Shown: positions 15,140 through 23,301 of the stretch, one piece after another
Layout of the letters: every line of letters begins with the position of its first letter
Position numbering within the stretch: the stretch's first letter is position 1
Source of the DNA: JAWODU01 sp046483125
GTDB lineage: Bacteria > Verrucomicrobiota > Kiritimatiellia > UBA8416 > JAWODU01
DNA: 24,537 nt
Reading direction: 5' to 3'
Assembly: GCA_046483125.1 (NCBI GenBank)
Contig: JAWODU010000063.1
Span: 1-24,537, forward strand
Made by a program: the position numbers and the translations under genes
The notes under the pieces: generated by a model
Database searches by the model: none
The model's input: only the letters and a program-made list of their open reading frames with translations
What the model was told of the DNA's origin: nothing

Positions 15140-15521
15140 ATTTCTCGGGTCTTATGTCGTCGCCCGTTCCCTCGACACGATCGCGGCCCTTTGAAAAAAG
15201 GCCGCACGAATCCGCGCTTCTGCGGATATAGCCATACGGTTCGCCCCAGGGATCCGTGAATTCAAAGTCCGGGGCAAGCCGGTTGGTAACGGCCGTATGG
15301 GCCAGGTCCGCGGAATTGGTTCCCGCGGGAAATTCCCCGTACTCCATGGCGTATTCTTCAAGGGCGGAATAAAGCTCCTCCATACAGGCCCGCGCGCGCG
15401 ATTCCTTCGCCGCCCGGTTCGCGTAAGAGGAAAGGCCGGCCACTATGGCAAGCAGAATCCCCATTATGGCCACCACCGCCAGCACTTCAATCAGCGTGAA
15501 ACCATTCGTATCAGTTCTCAT
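15138..15521 (-). CDS. gspG: Major pseudopilin GspG
   Basis: The 127-residue protein has a prepilin signal NG, then FTLIEVLAVVAIMGILLAIVAG, with Gly at -1 and Glu at +5. Its C-terminal part, DPWGEPYGYI, then LFSKGRDRVEGTGDDI, is the GspG signature in which the acidic loop binds calcium. GspG is processed by the prepilin peptidase and polymerises into the pseudopilus that pushes substrates through the secretin. It follows gspE after 9 bp, the usual order except that gspF is missing between them. The short length and calcium loop make this the clearest GspG in the window. Confidence 0.93.
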   Translation of the reverse strand: MRTDTNGFTLIEVLAVVAIMGILLAIVAGLSSYANRAAKESRARACMEELYSALEEYAMEYGEFPAGTNSADLAHTAVTNRLAPDFEFTDPWGEPYGYIRRSADSCGLFSKGRDRVEGTGDDIRPEK

Positions 15522-15530
15522 TCCGGCCCG

Positions 15531-17294
15531 TCACGGTTTCTGCTTTGTTCTGCTTTCGGTCTTGCGGGCCACGCGCACGACTTCTTCTACCGTGGTCATA
15601 CCCTGGAGGACTCTGCGCCATCCGTCGTTTCGAAGAGTCACAAGCCCGTGTTCCACCGCCTTGTGGCGGATTTCGTTGGCGGGCTGTTGGTGAACGATCA
15701 TACCGCGAAGGTCGTCGTTCAACACCATGATTTCGAACAACGCAAGCCTTCCCTTGTAACCGGTGAAATTGCAGTTGGGGCAGCCTCTGCCGTGGTAGAA
15801 CTTCGCGTTCCCCATGCTGTCGGGATAAACCGAGGCTATTTCTTCAACCAGGCTCTTGTCGGGGGCGGATTCCGCCTTGCAGGAATTGCAGATACGGCGG
15901 ACAAGCCGCTGGGCGATCACCGCCTCCAGCGTGGACGAAATAAGGAAAGGCTCGATGTCCATGTCCAGCAGGCGCGTTATCGCGCTCGGCGCGTCGTTGG
16001 TGTGAAGGGTGCTGAACACGAGGTGCCCGGTAAGCGAAGCCCTTACCGCGATATCGGCAGTTTCCCTGTCCCTGATTTCTCCTATCAGCACAATGTCCGG
16101 GTCGTGCCGCAGTATTGAGCGCAGTATTGAAGCGAAAGTCAGCCCGATCCCGGCGTGTGTCTGTATCTGGTTGATGCCCTGCATCTGGTACTCTATGGGG
16201 TCTTCAACGGTAATTATCTTTACCTCGTTGTTGTTGATGCGGGAAAGCACCGCGTAAAGTGTAGTGGTCTTGCCGCTTCCGGTAGGCCCGGTAAGCAGAA
16301 TCACGCCGTGAGGCAACGCGGACAGCTCCTTGACAACCGGCAGTTGGGATTCCATCAGGCCCAGGTCCTCCAGTTCAATGAACATGGAACTGCGGTTGAG
16401 AATACGCATGTTCACGGTCTCACCGTAAGCCGTCGGCAGAATGGACACGCGGAGATCGAACTCCTCCTTTCCGCTCCTGACCTTGATGCGGCCGTCGTGA
16501 GGTTTGCGCCGCTCGGCGATGTTCATGTCCGCCATTATTTTCACGCATGAGACTATAGGCTTATGCAGTCTTGCCACGCCCTGCGGCACGGGAATCTCCT
16601 GCAGTATTCCGTCAATGCGGTAGCGGAGACGAAGCGCGCTTTCGAACGGTTCAATATGTATATCGGTGGCGTCAAGCGATATGGCTTCCGCGATAATCTG
16701 GTTAACGAACCTTACTACCCCCTCGTCCGCGGCCTCGACCGACACGTCTCTCCCCGGCAGTTCGATTTCCGTGTCGGGCGCGTCTTCCACCAGGTTGTCG
16801 ACCGTCTCCGCCCCCAGACCGTAGAAATGCTTTATGGACTTTGTTATATCCCGGCCGGAACACAGGACCCACTCGATCGCCAGGCCAAGGAGCATACGCA
16901 GGCTGTCCACCGTGCTCACGTCCGGCACTTCCGAAGCCGCCAGGGTGATTGTCCCGCCTCCCGTTTCAAGGGGCATTATCTTGTAACGGAGGGCCACCCT
17001 CGGCTGTATCGTGTTCGCGGTTTCCTTTGTTATGTGGAAATCGCCGATCCGGCGGAAAGGGATATTCGTAAGATCGCTGAGCACCTTCAGGGCGTCGGAG
17101 TCGCGAACCAATCCTTCTTTCACAAGCATGCGGTGAAGCGTTTCGCCGGTCAGAGCCCGGCGCGCGTTCAACTGCTCGATCTGCTCTCTCGTGACAAACC
17201 CCCTGTCCGCGAGCGCGCGGCCCAGTTCGGCCATAAGCTGTTCCGAAAACAGGCGCGCTTCCGCCCCTTTTTCCCTCGTGCGTTCAGCGTTCAT
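15531..17294 (-). CDS. gspE: Type II secretion / pilus assembly ATPase GspE (PilB family)
   Basis: The 587-residue protein contains an N-terminal GspE/MshE-type domain (about 20-130), then the motor: Walker A GPTGSGKTT (336-344), Asp box VEDPIEY (363-369), Walker B IVLIGEIRD (401-409), the His box TGHLVFSTLHTNDA (422-435), and the zinc-binding tetracysteine C469, C472, C505, C508. It hydrolyses ATP at the cytoplasmic face of the inner membrane to drive pseudopilus assembly, docking to PilMN (GspL-like). The start is ATG 17294 because AAGGAGG lies 5 bp upstream; the frame extends 25 codons further into the preceding gene but has no such site. The start overlaps the end of the GspC-like gene by 11 bp. 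The partner platform protein GspF is not encoded next to it. Confidence 0.96.
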   Translation of the reverse strand: MNAERTREKGAEARLFSEQLMAELGRALADRGFVTREQIEQLNARRALTGETLHRMLVKEGLVRDSDALKVLSDLTNIPFRRIGDFHITKETANTIQPRVALRYKIMPLETGGGTITLAASEVPDVSTVDSLRMLLGLAIEWVLCSGRDITKSIKHFYGLGAETVDNLVEDAPDTEIELPGRDVSVEAADEGVVRFVNQIIAEAISLDATDIHIEPFESALRLRYRIDGILQEIPVPQGVARLHKPIVSCVKIMADMNIAERRKPHDGRIKVRSGKEEFDLRVSILPTAYGETVNMRILNRSSMFIELEDLGLMESQLPVVKELSALPHGVILLTGPTGSGKTTTLYAVLSRINNNEVKIITVEDPIEYQMQGINQIQTHAGIGLTFASILRSILRHDPDIVLIGEIRDRETADIAVRASLTGHLVFSTLHTNDAPSAITRLLDMDIEPFLISSTLEAVIAQRLVRRICNSCKAESAPDKSLVEEIASVYPDSMGNAKFYHGRGCPNCNFTGYKGRLALFEIMVLNDDLRGMIVHQQPANEIRHKAVEHGLVTLRNDGWRRVLQGMTTVEEVVRVARKTESRTKQKP

Positions 17295-17907
17295 GCCTGC
17301 CTCCTTCAAATACCTCCGATTTACCGAGCTGAAGTGAAAAAAACGTGCCGTCGGTAAGTGTGATTTCAATGGTTTCGGGACCTATGACGGCTATCCGCAT
17401 TCCGCACACTTCGCTTCCGGCGCCGTAATACCTGCTCATTTTACTGGATGAATCCTCGATCAGGGCCATGGTCCTTCCGTCGGTGGTCCTGTACTGTCCC
17501 CGGTAGGTCAGGCTCACGGTTTCCGGTCCCTTTGCCTGCGGCCGGCTCGAAGAATTATTCTTCGGCGGACGCGGCTGAACCACGGGATCGTTATCATCTT
17601 TGCCTTTGTCCCGCTTGTTGACGTGTTCAACGCGAGGGGGGCGGTGCGGTCTGGGTTTTACCGGCGGGCGGAAAGGCGACTGCGGAATGCTTTCCGGCGC
17701 CGAGAGCGCCGCCGCTGCAAGAAGGTTCGTAATTCCCAGATTTTTCCGCCTTGTCTCACCGGGCGGCATGTTGACAATGCCTTCGCGTTCGCCCGGCGAG
17801 AGTTCCTTCCACGTCCACCAGGCCGAAGTTACCAGCAAAGCGGCCACGGCGCACAGGCACACAACCTTCGCGTTCGTGCGTATCAGCCATCTCCAGAATG
17901 CGTCCAT
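17284..17907 (-). CDS. GspC/PilP-like inner-membrane linker protein
   Basis: About 207 residues. A single membrane helix (about 14-31, AKVVCLCAVAALLVTSAWW) is followed by a long Pro/Lys/Arg-rich linker and a C-terminal domain of about 75 residues (SLTYRGQYRTTDGRTMALIED to SLQLGKSEVF) that resembles the HR domain of GspC/PilP: short beta strands with an I.P..I.ITL.DG pattern. Such proteins join the inner-membrane platform to the N0 domain of the secretin across the periplasm. The start may be ATG 17907 (2 bp after the upstream stop) or TTG 17913 (overlapping it). No PDZ domain is present. Identification rests on topology, position and the weak HR similarity. Confidence 0.72.
   Translation of the reverse strand: MDAFWRWLIRTNAKVVCLCAVAALLVTSAWWTWKELSPGEREGIVNMPPGETRRKNLGITNLLAAAALSAPESIPQSPFRPPVKPRPHRPPRVEHVNKRDKGKDDNDPVVQPRPPKNNSSSRPQAKGPETVSLTYRGQYRTTDGRTMALIEDSSSKMSRYYGAGSEVCGMRIAVIGPETIEITLTDGTFFSLQLGKSEVFEGGRHER
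17300..17306 (-). promoter_or_regulatory. Ribosome binding site deciding the gspE start
   Basis: On the minus strand AAGGAGG lies 5 bp before ATG 17294-17292. It is the strongest Shine-Dalgarno in the cluster and rules against the 25-residue N-terminal extension. Confidence 0.85.
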
Positions 17908-17909
17908 TT

Positions 17910-18743
17910 TCAATATCCCATCGGACCTGTCCGCCTGGTTATTGTCTCGGGAGTTCTGGGCTTTTCCGGTCTCCGCAGAAAACTCAGACCGCTGACCACG
18001 GCCGTAATTCTGAGGTCGTCCCCGCCCGACTCCTCCTGCGTTTCCACGCGGAAATGCTTCAGCGCAAATACGCGGCGCGGCTCCACTACCGCCTGAAAGA
18101 AATCGTATACCGTCTCGATGTCCCCTTCAAATTCAACGAGCACCGGGTATTCCTCCATGAAAGGCCCGTCAACGCCTTCGACGGTTCTTTTCACGGGATC
18201 CAGGGGCTTGATATGCATGAGCCTGGGAATCCGCAGGTCGAAAGCCATTTCAACAAACTTCTCTATAGTACGCAACTGCAGCATGAGTCTTCGAGCGTCC
18301 TCATTACTGCGCACTTCTTCTGGCATACCGAGATCGGGAGGAAGAATCACCTTCAGGGCCGCCGCTTTGCGCATGAGATTGCGCCTTACGTTGAAAAGGG
18401 CCACCTTGAAGTCTATTATGTCGCCGACTTCCGGCCCGAGAAATTCCTCCAGCCCGGGAAAGGCCGAAACTCTTTCGACCATCTCGTTCCATTCTTTCCT
18501 CAGGCCCGCGTTGTAGTCCAGCTGTTCCTGTTTTTTCTGTTTCAGTATCTCTTCGTCCAGGAGGTAGTTCTTCCTCCTCAATTCGGACTTCGCCTTTCTG
18601 ATCTGGTCTTCCAACTGCTGGCGCTCCCGGTTGAACGGCAACAGCAGGAAAAACCAAAGGCCGAATATAACGGCCCCGGCCGCCAGTATCACGGCCAGTA
18701 CCTGCTGTCTCTCCGACCACGTTTTGAGTTTGAGCAGATTCAT
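17910..18743 (-). CDS. PilO/GspM-like inner-membrane platform protein
   Basis: The 277-residue protein has one N-terminal membrane helix (about 17-35, VLAVILAAGAVIFGLWFFL), a charged coiled coil (about 37-85) and a C-terminal ferredoxin-like segment (LVEFEGDIETVYDFFQAVVEPRRVFALKHFRVE), which is the PilO pattern. PilO dimerises with PilN and PilM below the secretin and passes motion from the ATPase. Its ATG overlaps the PilM-PilN stop as ATGA. It is longer than typical PilO (about 200) because of an insertion in the middle. The GspM name would fit equally well. Confidence 0.82.
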   Translation of the reverse strand: MNLLKLKTWSERQQVLAVILAAGAVIFGLWFFLLLPFNRERQQLEDQIRKAKSELRRKNYLLDEEILKQKKQEQLDYNAGLRKEWNEMVERVSAFPGLEEFLGPEVGDIIDFKVALFNVRRNLMRKAAALKVILPPDLGMPEEVRSNEDARRLMLQLRTIEKFVEMAFDLRIPRLMHIKPLDPVKRTVEGVDGPFMEEYPVLVEFEGDIETVYDFFQAVVEPRRVFALKHFRVETQEESGGDDLRITAVVSGLSFLRRPEKPRTPETITRRTGPMGY

Positions 18744-20395
18744 TGCGATGCCAGGCGCACGTCTATCACAAAACGGCGCGCCGCCCTCGGCCAGGCGAAA
18801 TTCTCCTCGTACGTAATCACTTTGTCGTCACTCAAAAGATCGGCGGAATCCACAAAATCCGCCCCGTTGATTTTCCGTATCAGCGCCTTCACCGTCACGA
18901 GGTCACGGGTCCTCGTATAACCTTCAATAATCACCCGTTCCGGGCACAGGCTTTGTTTGGTCTGCTCGCGCCTCTTCTTTCTGCGTTTCAGATCCCGCAG
19001 GCCCAGTGTTTTCTCCTCACTGGAAGAACCCAGGCGCGGCGAATAGTACATTTCCGCGTCGCAGATCAGGGTGATCCAGTCCCTGTCTTCCACTGAATTT
19101 GCCGCCAGCGTTACCAGGTCTCTCACTACAGGCGCGGCCCCTATCATCTTCTTTACCGGCAGGGCCATGCGGTGGATTTCTTCATTGTGCGCCTTTACCG
19201 CGTCGATCTGCGCGCCCAGCAGTCTGCGGTGGTCCAGTTGTTCGTCGATAACCTTGAGCCTGGCCTTGTTCCTCCGGATGTCCCGGAAACCGCCGGCGAG
19301 ACTCACCGCCAGGGTCAGGGCCGCGGCAAGACCCGCGCCGACCCAGAACGGCTTAAGGCGCTTGAATGTAAGTTCATCCTTCAGCCTGCGGGGCATGAGA
19401 CTCAGCGGCGACGGACCGGCGCCCAGTCCGGAAACAGCCAGTCCCGCCGCCACGGCAAACTTCGGTTCGACACTTCCCGCCGCGCTGTCCTTAAGCGCGC
19501 TTCCCTCAACGGTTTCCAGCCCCGTCTGCGCTCCGACATAATCCCGGAAACCCGGCAGGGCCGAAGCCCCCCCGCTGAGCACAATCCGTTTGAACACGGT
19601 CCTGTCCCGCGGAAACTGGCTCCTGCATACGGAAACACAAGTCTGCATTTCCGATATCCACAGATCGGCCGCCGAGCGAAGGCCTTCAGCCGAACCGCCT
19701 TTCGACAGTGATCCGTCTCTGATCTTGGCGTTTTCCGCCTGCGCCTCGGAAAAGCCGCCTTCTTTCACGAAAGTTTCCGTGAACACCGATCCGCCGACCC
19801 CAAACGCCCGGGCGAACATCATGTTGTTCCCCGTGCCAACGGCCACGTCCGTGCCCGAGTGCCCCACGTCCAGGTATATCCATGGATCGGCGTGATCCGC
19901 CTGCCCGGTTTCAAAACCGTTGAATAACGCCGCGGGTACGGGAACCACGTCCACTACTTCCACTCCAAGTTCGGCGGCGGCCCCTATAACGCGGTCCAGC
20001 ACGGCGGGCCGGGTCATGGCCAGGAGCATCCTTTTTTCAACGGGGTCGAATGCGAAAGGCGCATAGCCGTAGACCATGTCCTCCGAAGCCATCTCGTTGT
20101 ACTTCACCACTTCCATCGAAGCGGCCTGCTCGAACGAGCGCGGGTCTTCGGCGGGTATCAGGAAAGGCTGAAACATCGCCTCGCGGCCCGGAACGCCTAT
20201 TACGCACGGAAGCCCGGTAATTCCGTTTTTTTCAAGCCATGGACGGATGACGGCCGCCATGTCCGACTTATCGAGAGGCAGGTAAACTTCTTCGGTACCC
20301 CTGATGCGCGCCGATCCGCCGTGCGGTTCCGCCCACACCGCCTTGGCGGACCTGGCGCCTATATCGAGTCCTATTACTGTGCCTTTGAGTGGCAT
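18740..20395 (-). CDS. pilM: PilM-PilN fusion (GspL-like) assembly platform protein
   Basis: The 551-residue protein has an actin-like PilM region first, with the phosphate motifs GLDIGARSAKA (9-19) and YLDVGHSGTDV (174-184) and the adenosine motif VLSGGASALPGF (272-283). A single membrane helix follows (about 349-370), then a coiled coil and a PilN-like C-terminal domain ending RRFVIDVRLAS. In type IV pili these are two proteins, PilM and PilN; in type II secretion the cytoplasmic actin-like part, helix and periplasmic part are one protein, GspL, so this fusion has the GspL layout with PilM-like sequence. It should recruit the ATPase GspE. It starts at ATG 20395 with no strong Shine-Dalgarno, downstream of a hairpin that separates it from the secretin gene. 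Confidence 0.88.
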   Translation of the reverse strand: MPLKGTVIGLDIGARSAKAVWAEPHGGSARIRGTEEVYLPLDKSDMAAVIRPWLEKNGITGLPCVIGVPGREAMFQPFLIPAEDPRSFEQAASMEVVKYNEMASEDMVYGYAPFAFDPVEKRMLLAMTRPAVLDRVIGAAAELGVEVVDVVPVPAALFNGFETGQADHADPWIYLDVGHSGTDVAVGTGNNMMFARAFGVGGSVFTETFVKEGGFSEAQAENAKIRDGSLSKGGSAEGLRSAADLWISEMQTCVSVCRSQFPRDRTVFKRIVLSGGASALPGFRDYVGAQTGLETVEGSALKDSAAGSVEPKFAVAAGLAVSGLGAGPSPLSLMPRRLKDELTFKRLKPFWVGAGLAAALTLAVSLAGGFRDIRRNKARLKVIDEQLDHRRLLGAQIDAVKAHNEEIHRMALPVKKMIGAAPVVRDLVTLAANSVEDRDWITLICDAEMYYSPRLGSSSEEKTLGLRDLKRRKKRREQTKQSLCPERVIIEGYTRTRDLVTVKALIRKINGADFVDSADLLSDDKVITYEENFAWPRAARRFVIDVRLASQ

Positions 20396-20411
20396 AAGTT
20401 CAAGGTTCCCT

Positions 20412-20435
20412 GCCTGAGGCGGGTCCGCCTCAGGC
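20412..20435. repeat. REP-like perfect hairpin between secretin and pilM
   Basis: GCCTGAGGCGG (20412-20422) and CCGCCTCAGGC (20425-20435) form an 11-bp perfect inverted repeat with a 2-base loop. The whole 55-bp gap (20396-20450) also carries AACCCTGAACCC-type short repeats that run into the secretin stop codon. No T-run follows on either strand, so it does not look like a classical terminator. It may stabilise upstream mRNA or lower expression of the downstream genes. Confidence 0.8.
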
Positions 20436-20450
20436 GGAAAGGTTAAGGGT

Positions 20451-22301
20451 TCAGGGTTCTTCAGGTTGAGCGGGGGGTTCAGCGTCAGACACTTTCTGCT
20501 GTTGCCTCGTTATAGGAATCAGATTTTCGCCCCGTTCGGAGAGAATTGTGGCCGTGACGAAAATAAGCAGGTTTTCCTTTGTCTCGGACACGCTGTCATG
20601 CCGGAAAAACCTTCCCAGAAGAGGGAGAGATCCGAGTATCGGCACCCGCCGCTCGGATTGGCTTTCATCGGATCTTATCAACCCTCCCATAACCACGGTT
20701 TCGCCGCTTCCCACGATCAGCTTGGTAAGTATTTTTCTTTCTTCGAATATCGGCAGCCACACCATTGCCGTTTCGTTGGTGTCGTCCGACAAACTGCTTC
20801 CGCCCGACACCCTGTAAACGGTTTCGGACACCTTGTCCTTGATGCTGGGATAAAGTGAAAGGGTTATCGACCGCATGTCGGCCCCCACGCTGGGAGTAAC
20901 ATGCAGTGTTATGCCTAGGTCCTCCCAGACCGGGTCTCCTTCCGGCACCAGGGAATCGTCGTAAATAGCGTTTCCGTTTGAGTCGTAACCGACCACGTCA
21001 CGCACAGTGGTAAACCTGGTAAAATACGGATACCTCTGCCCCACGTGTATCGTCGCCTGGTGATTGTTCACGGTAGTCACGCGGGGCACGGAAAGAGTCC
21101 GGGCCTTCCCGGACTTTTCTATGGCGTGAAGGACGGCCCTGAACATGGGATCGGTAAGCAACCCGCTGTAAGTAAAAGTAAGAGTTTCCGTCTCGTCGGG
21201 ATTAAGAGCAGTGTAAGGCGCCACGTTGCCGGGCTCTATCTGCGTCTTGTTTTCGCCGCCCTTTGACGTTACCTCAACGGCGCTGTCCAGTATCCAGTCT
21301 ATTCCGAGTTCCCGCAGATCGCTGACCGCAGTGGTAATAAACCGCGCCTCTATGAGAATCTGCGGAGGAGTGACGTCAATGGCTTCCAGTATCTCCTCAA
21401 GTTTGTGGAGATTGGCCCTGGTGTTCCGGACCACCAGAACGTGTGTGTTCCTGTCGAAAAGAAAGTCCGCGCTTTCCGGCTGAGGCACAAATCTCCCTAT
21501 CGCGTCAAGCAGGCGCGAATGCCTTTCGTAGTCCTCGTCCATCTCCGTTACTTCTTCGGAGGTGCTTACCTTGATGCCGGGAGCGCCCTTGCGAAGGCGG
21601 TACATCCTCGTCTCCATGGGTATTCTGGGTTCTCCCTGCCCGCCCGCCTGTCCGGGCACTACCCATATGAGTCTTTCCCCCAGGTAGAACTGCACGCCCA
21701 TGTTCCTTGAAATATATTCCAGTATCTCCCCGAGCGGAACGTCCACGGCGTTGATCGCCATGGGTGTGGAAGCTATGTTTTCCAGGCTTCCTATTATGGG
21801 CACGCCTTCGTCCTGCCTGAGAGCGTCGATAAGCTCAGGCAGTCCCGCTCCCATCGGCAGTATTACCGTCACATTTTTCCGCAGTACCTCTTCCATGGCG
21901 CCGGGCGGAGTTTTAACCCCCGGGGTCTCAACCTGCGTTCTGCGGCGCATGCCGTAGGAATCGGGCAGGGCCTTTCTTTCCGACACGTCGAGTTCCATTC
22001 TTTCATGCGCCGGTTCCGCGCGCGCCGCGGCCGTTTCCCCGCGCCGCTCGTTGAGTTTGTTGATAATACTGCGCTCCAGTTCGGGCAGACCCGGCATAAG
22101 GGGGTCCCGGCGCGCCAGTTCCGTGCAGGCGATCATCGCCTCGGTGTACTTGCCCTGTTCGTAAAGCTTCCTGGCCCCGGAAAGCTCGGCGGCAGGTTTG
22201 ACGTTCTGTTCCCGGTCTTCACCGCGGATACTCACGCACCCTCCCGCTAGAATTCCCAGCGCGAGGATAATAAAAAAAACATTAATCAAACGTATTCTCA
22301 T
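20451..22301 (-). CDS. gspD: Outer-membrane secretin (GspD/PilQ family), lipoprotein
   Basis: The 616-residue protein has a lipoprotein signal (LAGGC, Cys22), a short helical TPR-like region (about 40-75), an STN/N0-like segment with VPLGEILEYISRNMGVQFYL (about 188-208), one N-domain (about 285-310) and the secretin barrel domain (about 380-590) with VPILGSLPLLGRFF (553-566) and the terminal ENLLIFVTATIL strand. Secretins oligomerise into the outer-membrane gate for substrate or pilus. Being itself a lipoprotein could allow self-targeting to the outer membrane without a pilotin. Its start is ATG 22301, 17 bp after the pilin stop. The C-terminal stop lies inside short AACCCTGA repeats. Confidence 0.94.
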   Translation of the reverse strand: MRIRLINVFFIILALGILAGGCVSIRGEDREQNVKPAAELSGARKLYEQGKYTEAMIACTELARRDPLMPGLPELERSIINKLNERRGETAAARAEPAHERMELDVSERKALPDSYGMRRRTQVETPGVKTPPGAMEEVLRKNVTVILPMGAGLPELIDALRQDEGVPIIGSLENIASTPMAINAVDVPLGEILEYISRNMGVQFYLGERLIWVVPGQAGGQGEPRIPMETRMYRLRKGAPGIKVSTSEEVTEMDEDYERHSRLLDAIGRFVPQPESADFLFDRNTHVLVVRNTRANLHKLEEILEAIDVTPPQILIEARFITTAVSDLRELGIDWILDSAVEVTSKGGENKTQIEPGNVAPYTALNPDETETLTFTYSGLLTDPMFRAVLHAIEKSGKARTLSVPRVTTVNNHQATIHVGQRYPYFTRFTTVRDVVGYDSNGNAIYDDSLVPEGDPVWEDLGITLHVTPSVGADMRSITLSLYPSIKDKVSETVYRVSGGSSLSDDTNETAMVWLPIFEERKILTKLIVGSGETVVMGGLIRSDESQSERRVPILGSLPLLGRFFRHDSVSETKENLLIFVTATILSERGENLIPITRQQQKVSDAEPPAQPEEP

Positions 22302-22318
22302 ATCTGCCGTCCTTCAGC

Positions 22319-23089
22319 TCAGTTTTCTGTAGGTTTCAGTTCCCATTTCAGGGGCGCCCGGAAGACATTTCCGGCGTAAGCGACGTTGAGGGTGAGCCCC
22401 TGTTTCGGATCGTCCGGGTCGTCCACGGTAAAGGTATGTTCCTGATAATGATGGAAACAGCGAATTATCGGGAAACTTGTTTCGTCGTACGCGGACGGAT
22501 GATCCGTATCACCATGATGAAGCTGATATTCCTTTGTCTCACACCAAGATACTCTGTCGTCATTGTTAATGTCTATATCGTCGTCCGTTGCGGATCCGCC
22601 AGGCCCCACGTAACCCGCGCCCCAATCGCAAGTCGCATTGCAAAACTCGTACATATAACTACACGCTGCAACAGAATCATTACGGTCAAAAGTTGTGCCG
22701 TAGGTATCCTGATTATATTGACCGCCCGCCATCGTATCATCCGTTTCCCGGAACTGATTGGCTTCCCAGTCCGCTTCCGGCAATTCACTGTGCAGGCTCT
22801 CCGGTTTCGACCCGTCCGCTCCGCGCGAGCGGTCCGACATGCAGATGTAGGTGTCCTTTTGGGCTATATAGTCCGGATACAATGTGGACAGCCAGTCCGG
22901 AAAATCGCCCGAATGGTCGTCCCGGTAGAGCGTGACCGCGACGCTGAACTGGTGCAGGTTATTCTCGCAATAGCGCTGGCGGGCCTTTTCCCGGGCCTTT
23001 GTTATTGCCGGAAGCAACAGCGCGGCGAGAAGGGCGATAATCACTATCACCACCAGCAATTCGATAAGAGTAAAAGCAGATTTTTTCAT
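22319..23089 (-). CDS. Prepilin-like protein of the PVC DUF1559-like pilin group
   Basis: The 256-residue protein has a strong prepilin signal KKSA, then FTLIELLVVIVIIALLAALLLPAI, with Ala at -1 and Glu at +5. KAREKARQRYCENNLHQFSVAV follows; this pattern is common in the expanded pilin families of Lentisphaerota, Kiritimatiellota and Planctomycetota. The C-terminal GLTLNVAYAGNVFRAPLKW resembles their typical N.LFADGHV motif, with changed residues. The globular part is rich in Asp and aromatic residues and has an acidic DIDINNDDRV loop that could bind calcium, and several Cys. First gene of the secretion cluster, it may be the main fibre subunit or a secreted pilin. It is followed by the secretin after 17 bp. 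Confidence 0.85.
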   Translation of the reverse strand: MKKSAFTLIELLVVIVIIALLAALLLPAITKAREKARQRYCENNLHQFSVAVTLYRDDHSGDFPDWLSTLYPDYIAQKDTYICMSDRSRGADGSKPESLHSELPEADWEANQFRETDDTMAGGQYNQDTYGTTFDRNDSVAACSYMYEFCNATCDWGAGYVGPGGSATDDDIDINNDDRVSWCETKEYQLHHGDTDHPSAYDETSFPIIRCFHHYQEHTFTVDDPDDPKQGLTLNVAYAGNVFRAPLKWELKPTEN

Positions 23090-23146
23090 TTCCCGCGCCT
23101 GTTATCCACCGGAAAGCATAAGGCACCCGTCCTGAAGGTTCAACAG

Positions 23147-23176
23147 TATATAGTTATCTCGCAATACCTGCCGCAA
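23147..23176 (-). promoter_or_regulatory. Possible promoter of the secretion cluster
   Basis: On the minus strand TTGCGG (23176-23171) and TATATA (23152-23147), 18 bp apart, lie about 58 bp before the pilin start codon in the 212-bp gap between the sugar isomerase gene and the cluster. This is the only sigma-70-like pair I noticed there, the match is modest and there is no experimental support. The rest of the gap shows nothing recognisable. Confidence 0.25.
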
Positions 23177-23301
23177 CCCTCCAGGGCCGAAAACATCGCG
23201 GATAAAGCGCTTTTTTCGCAATCAAGCCCCGTGTAAGGCCCGGAACAGGCACGCGGGATCGAGCCCCGGCATCTTCCGCCGCACGCGAATTCCGGTTTCT
23301 T

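Noticed and set aside
17295..17369. A 25-residue longer N-terminus of GspE
   Set aside because: It lies inside the GspC-like coding region, has no Shine-Dalgarno, and ATG 17294 has AAGGAGG at ideal spacing.
23158..23178. Sigma-54 promoter (GG...GC) before the pilin gene
   Set aside because: The GG and GC elements are 8 bp apart instead of 10, so it does not fit the -24/-12 pattern.
23195..23222. Rho-independent terminator ending in TTTTTT
   Set aside because: The stem before the T-run on the plus strand is only about three base pairs, and no plus-strand gene ends there.
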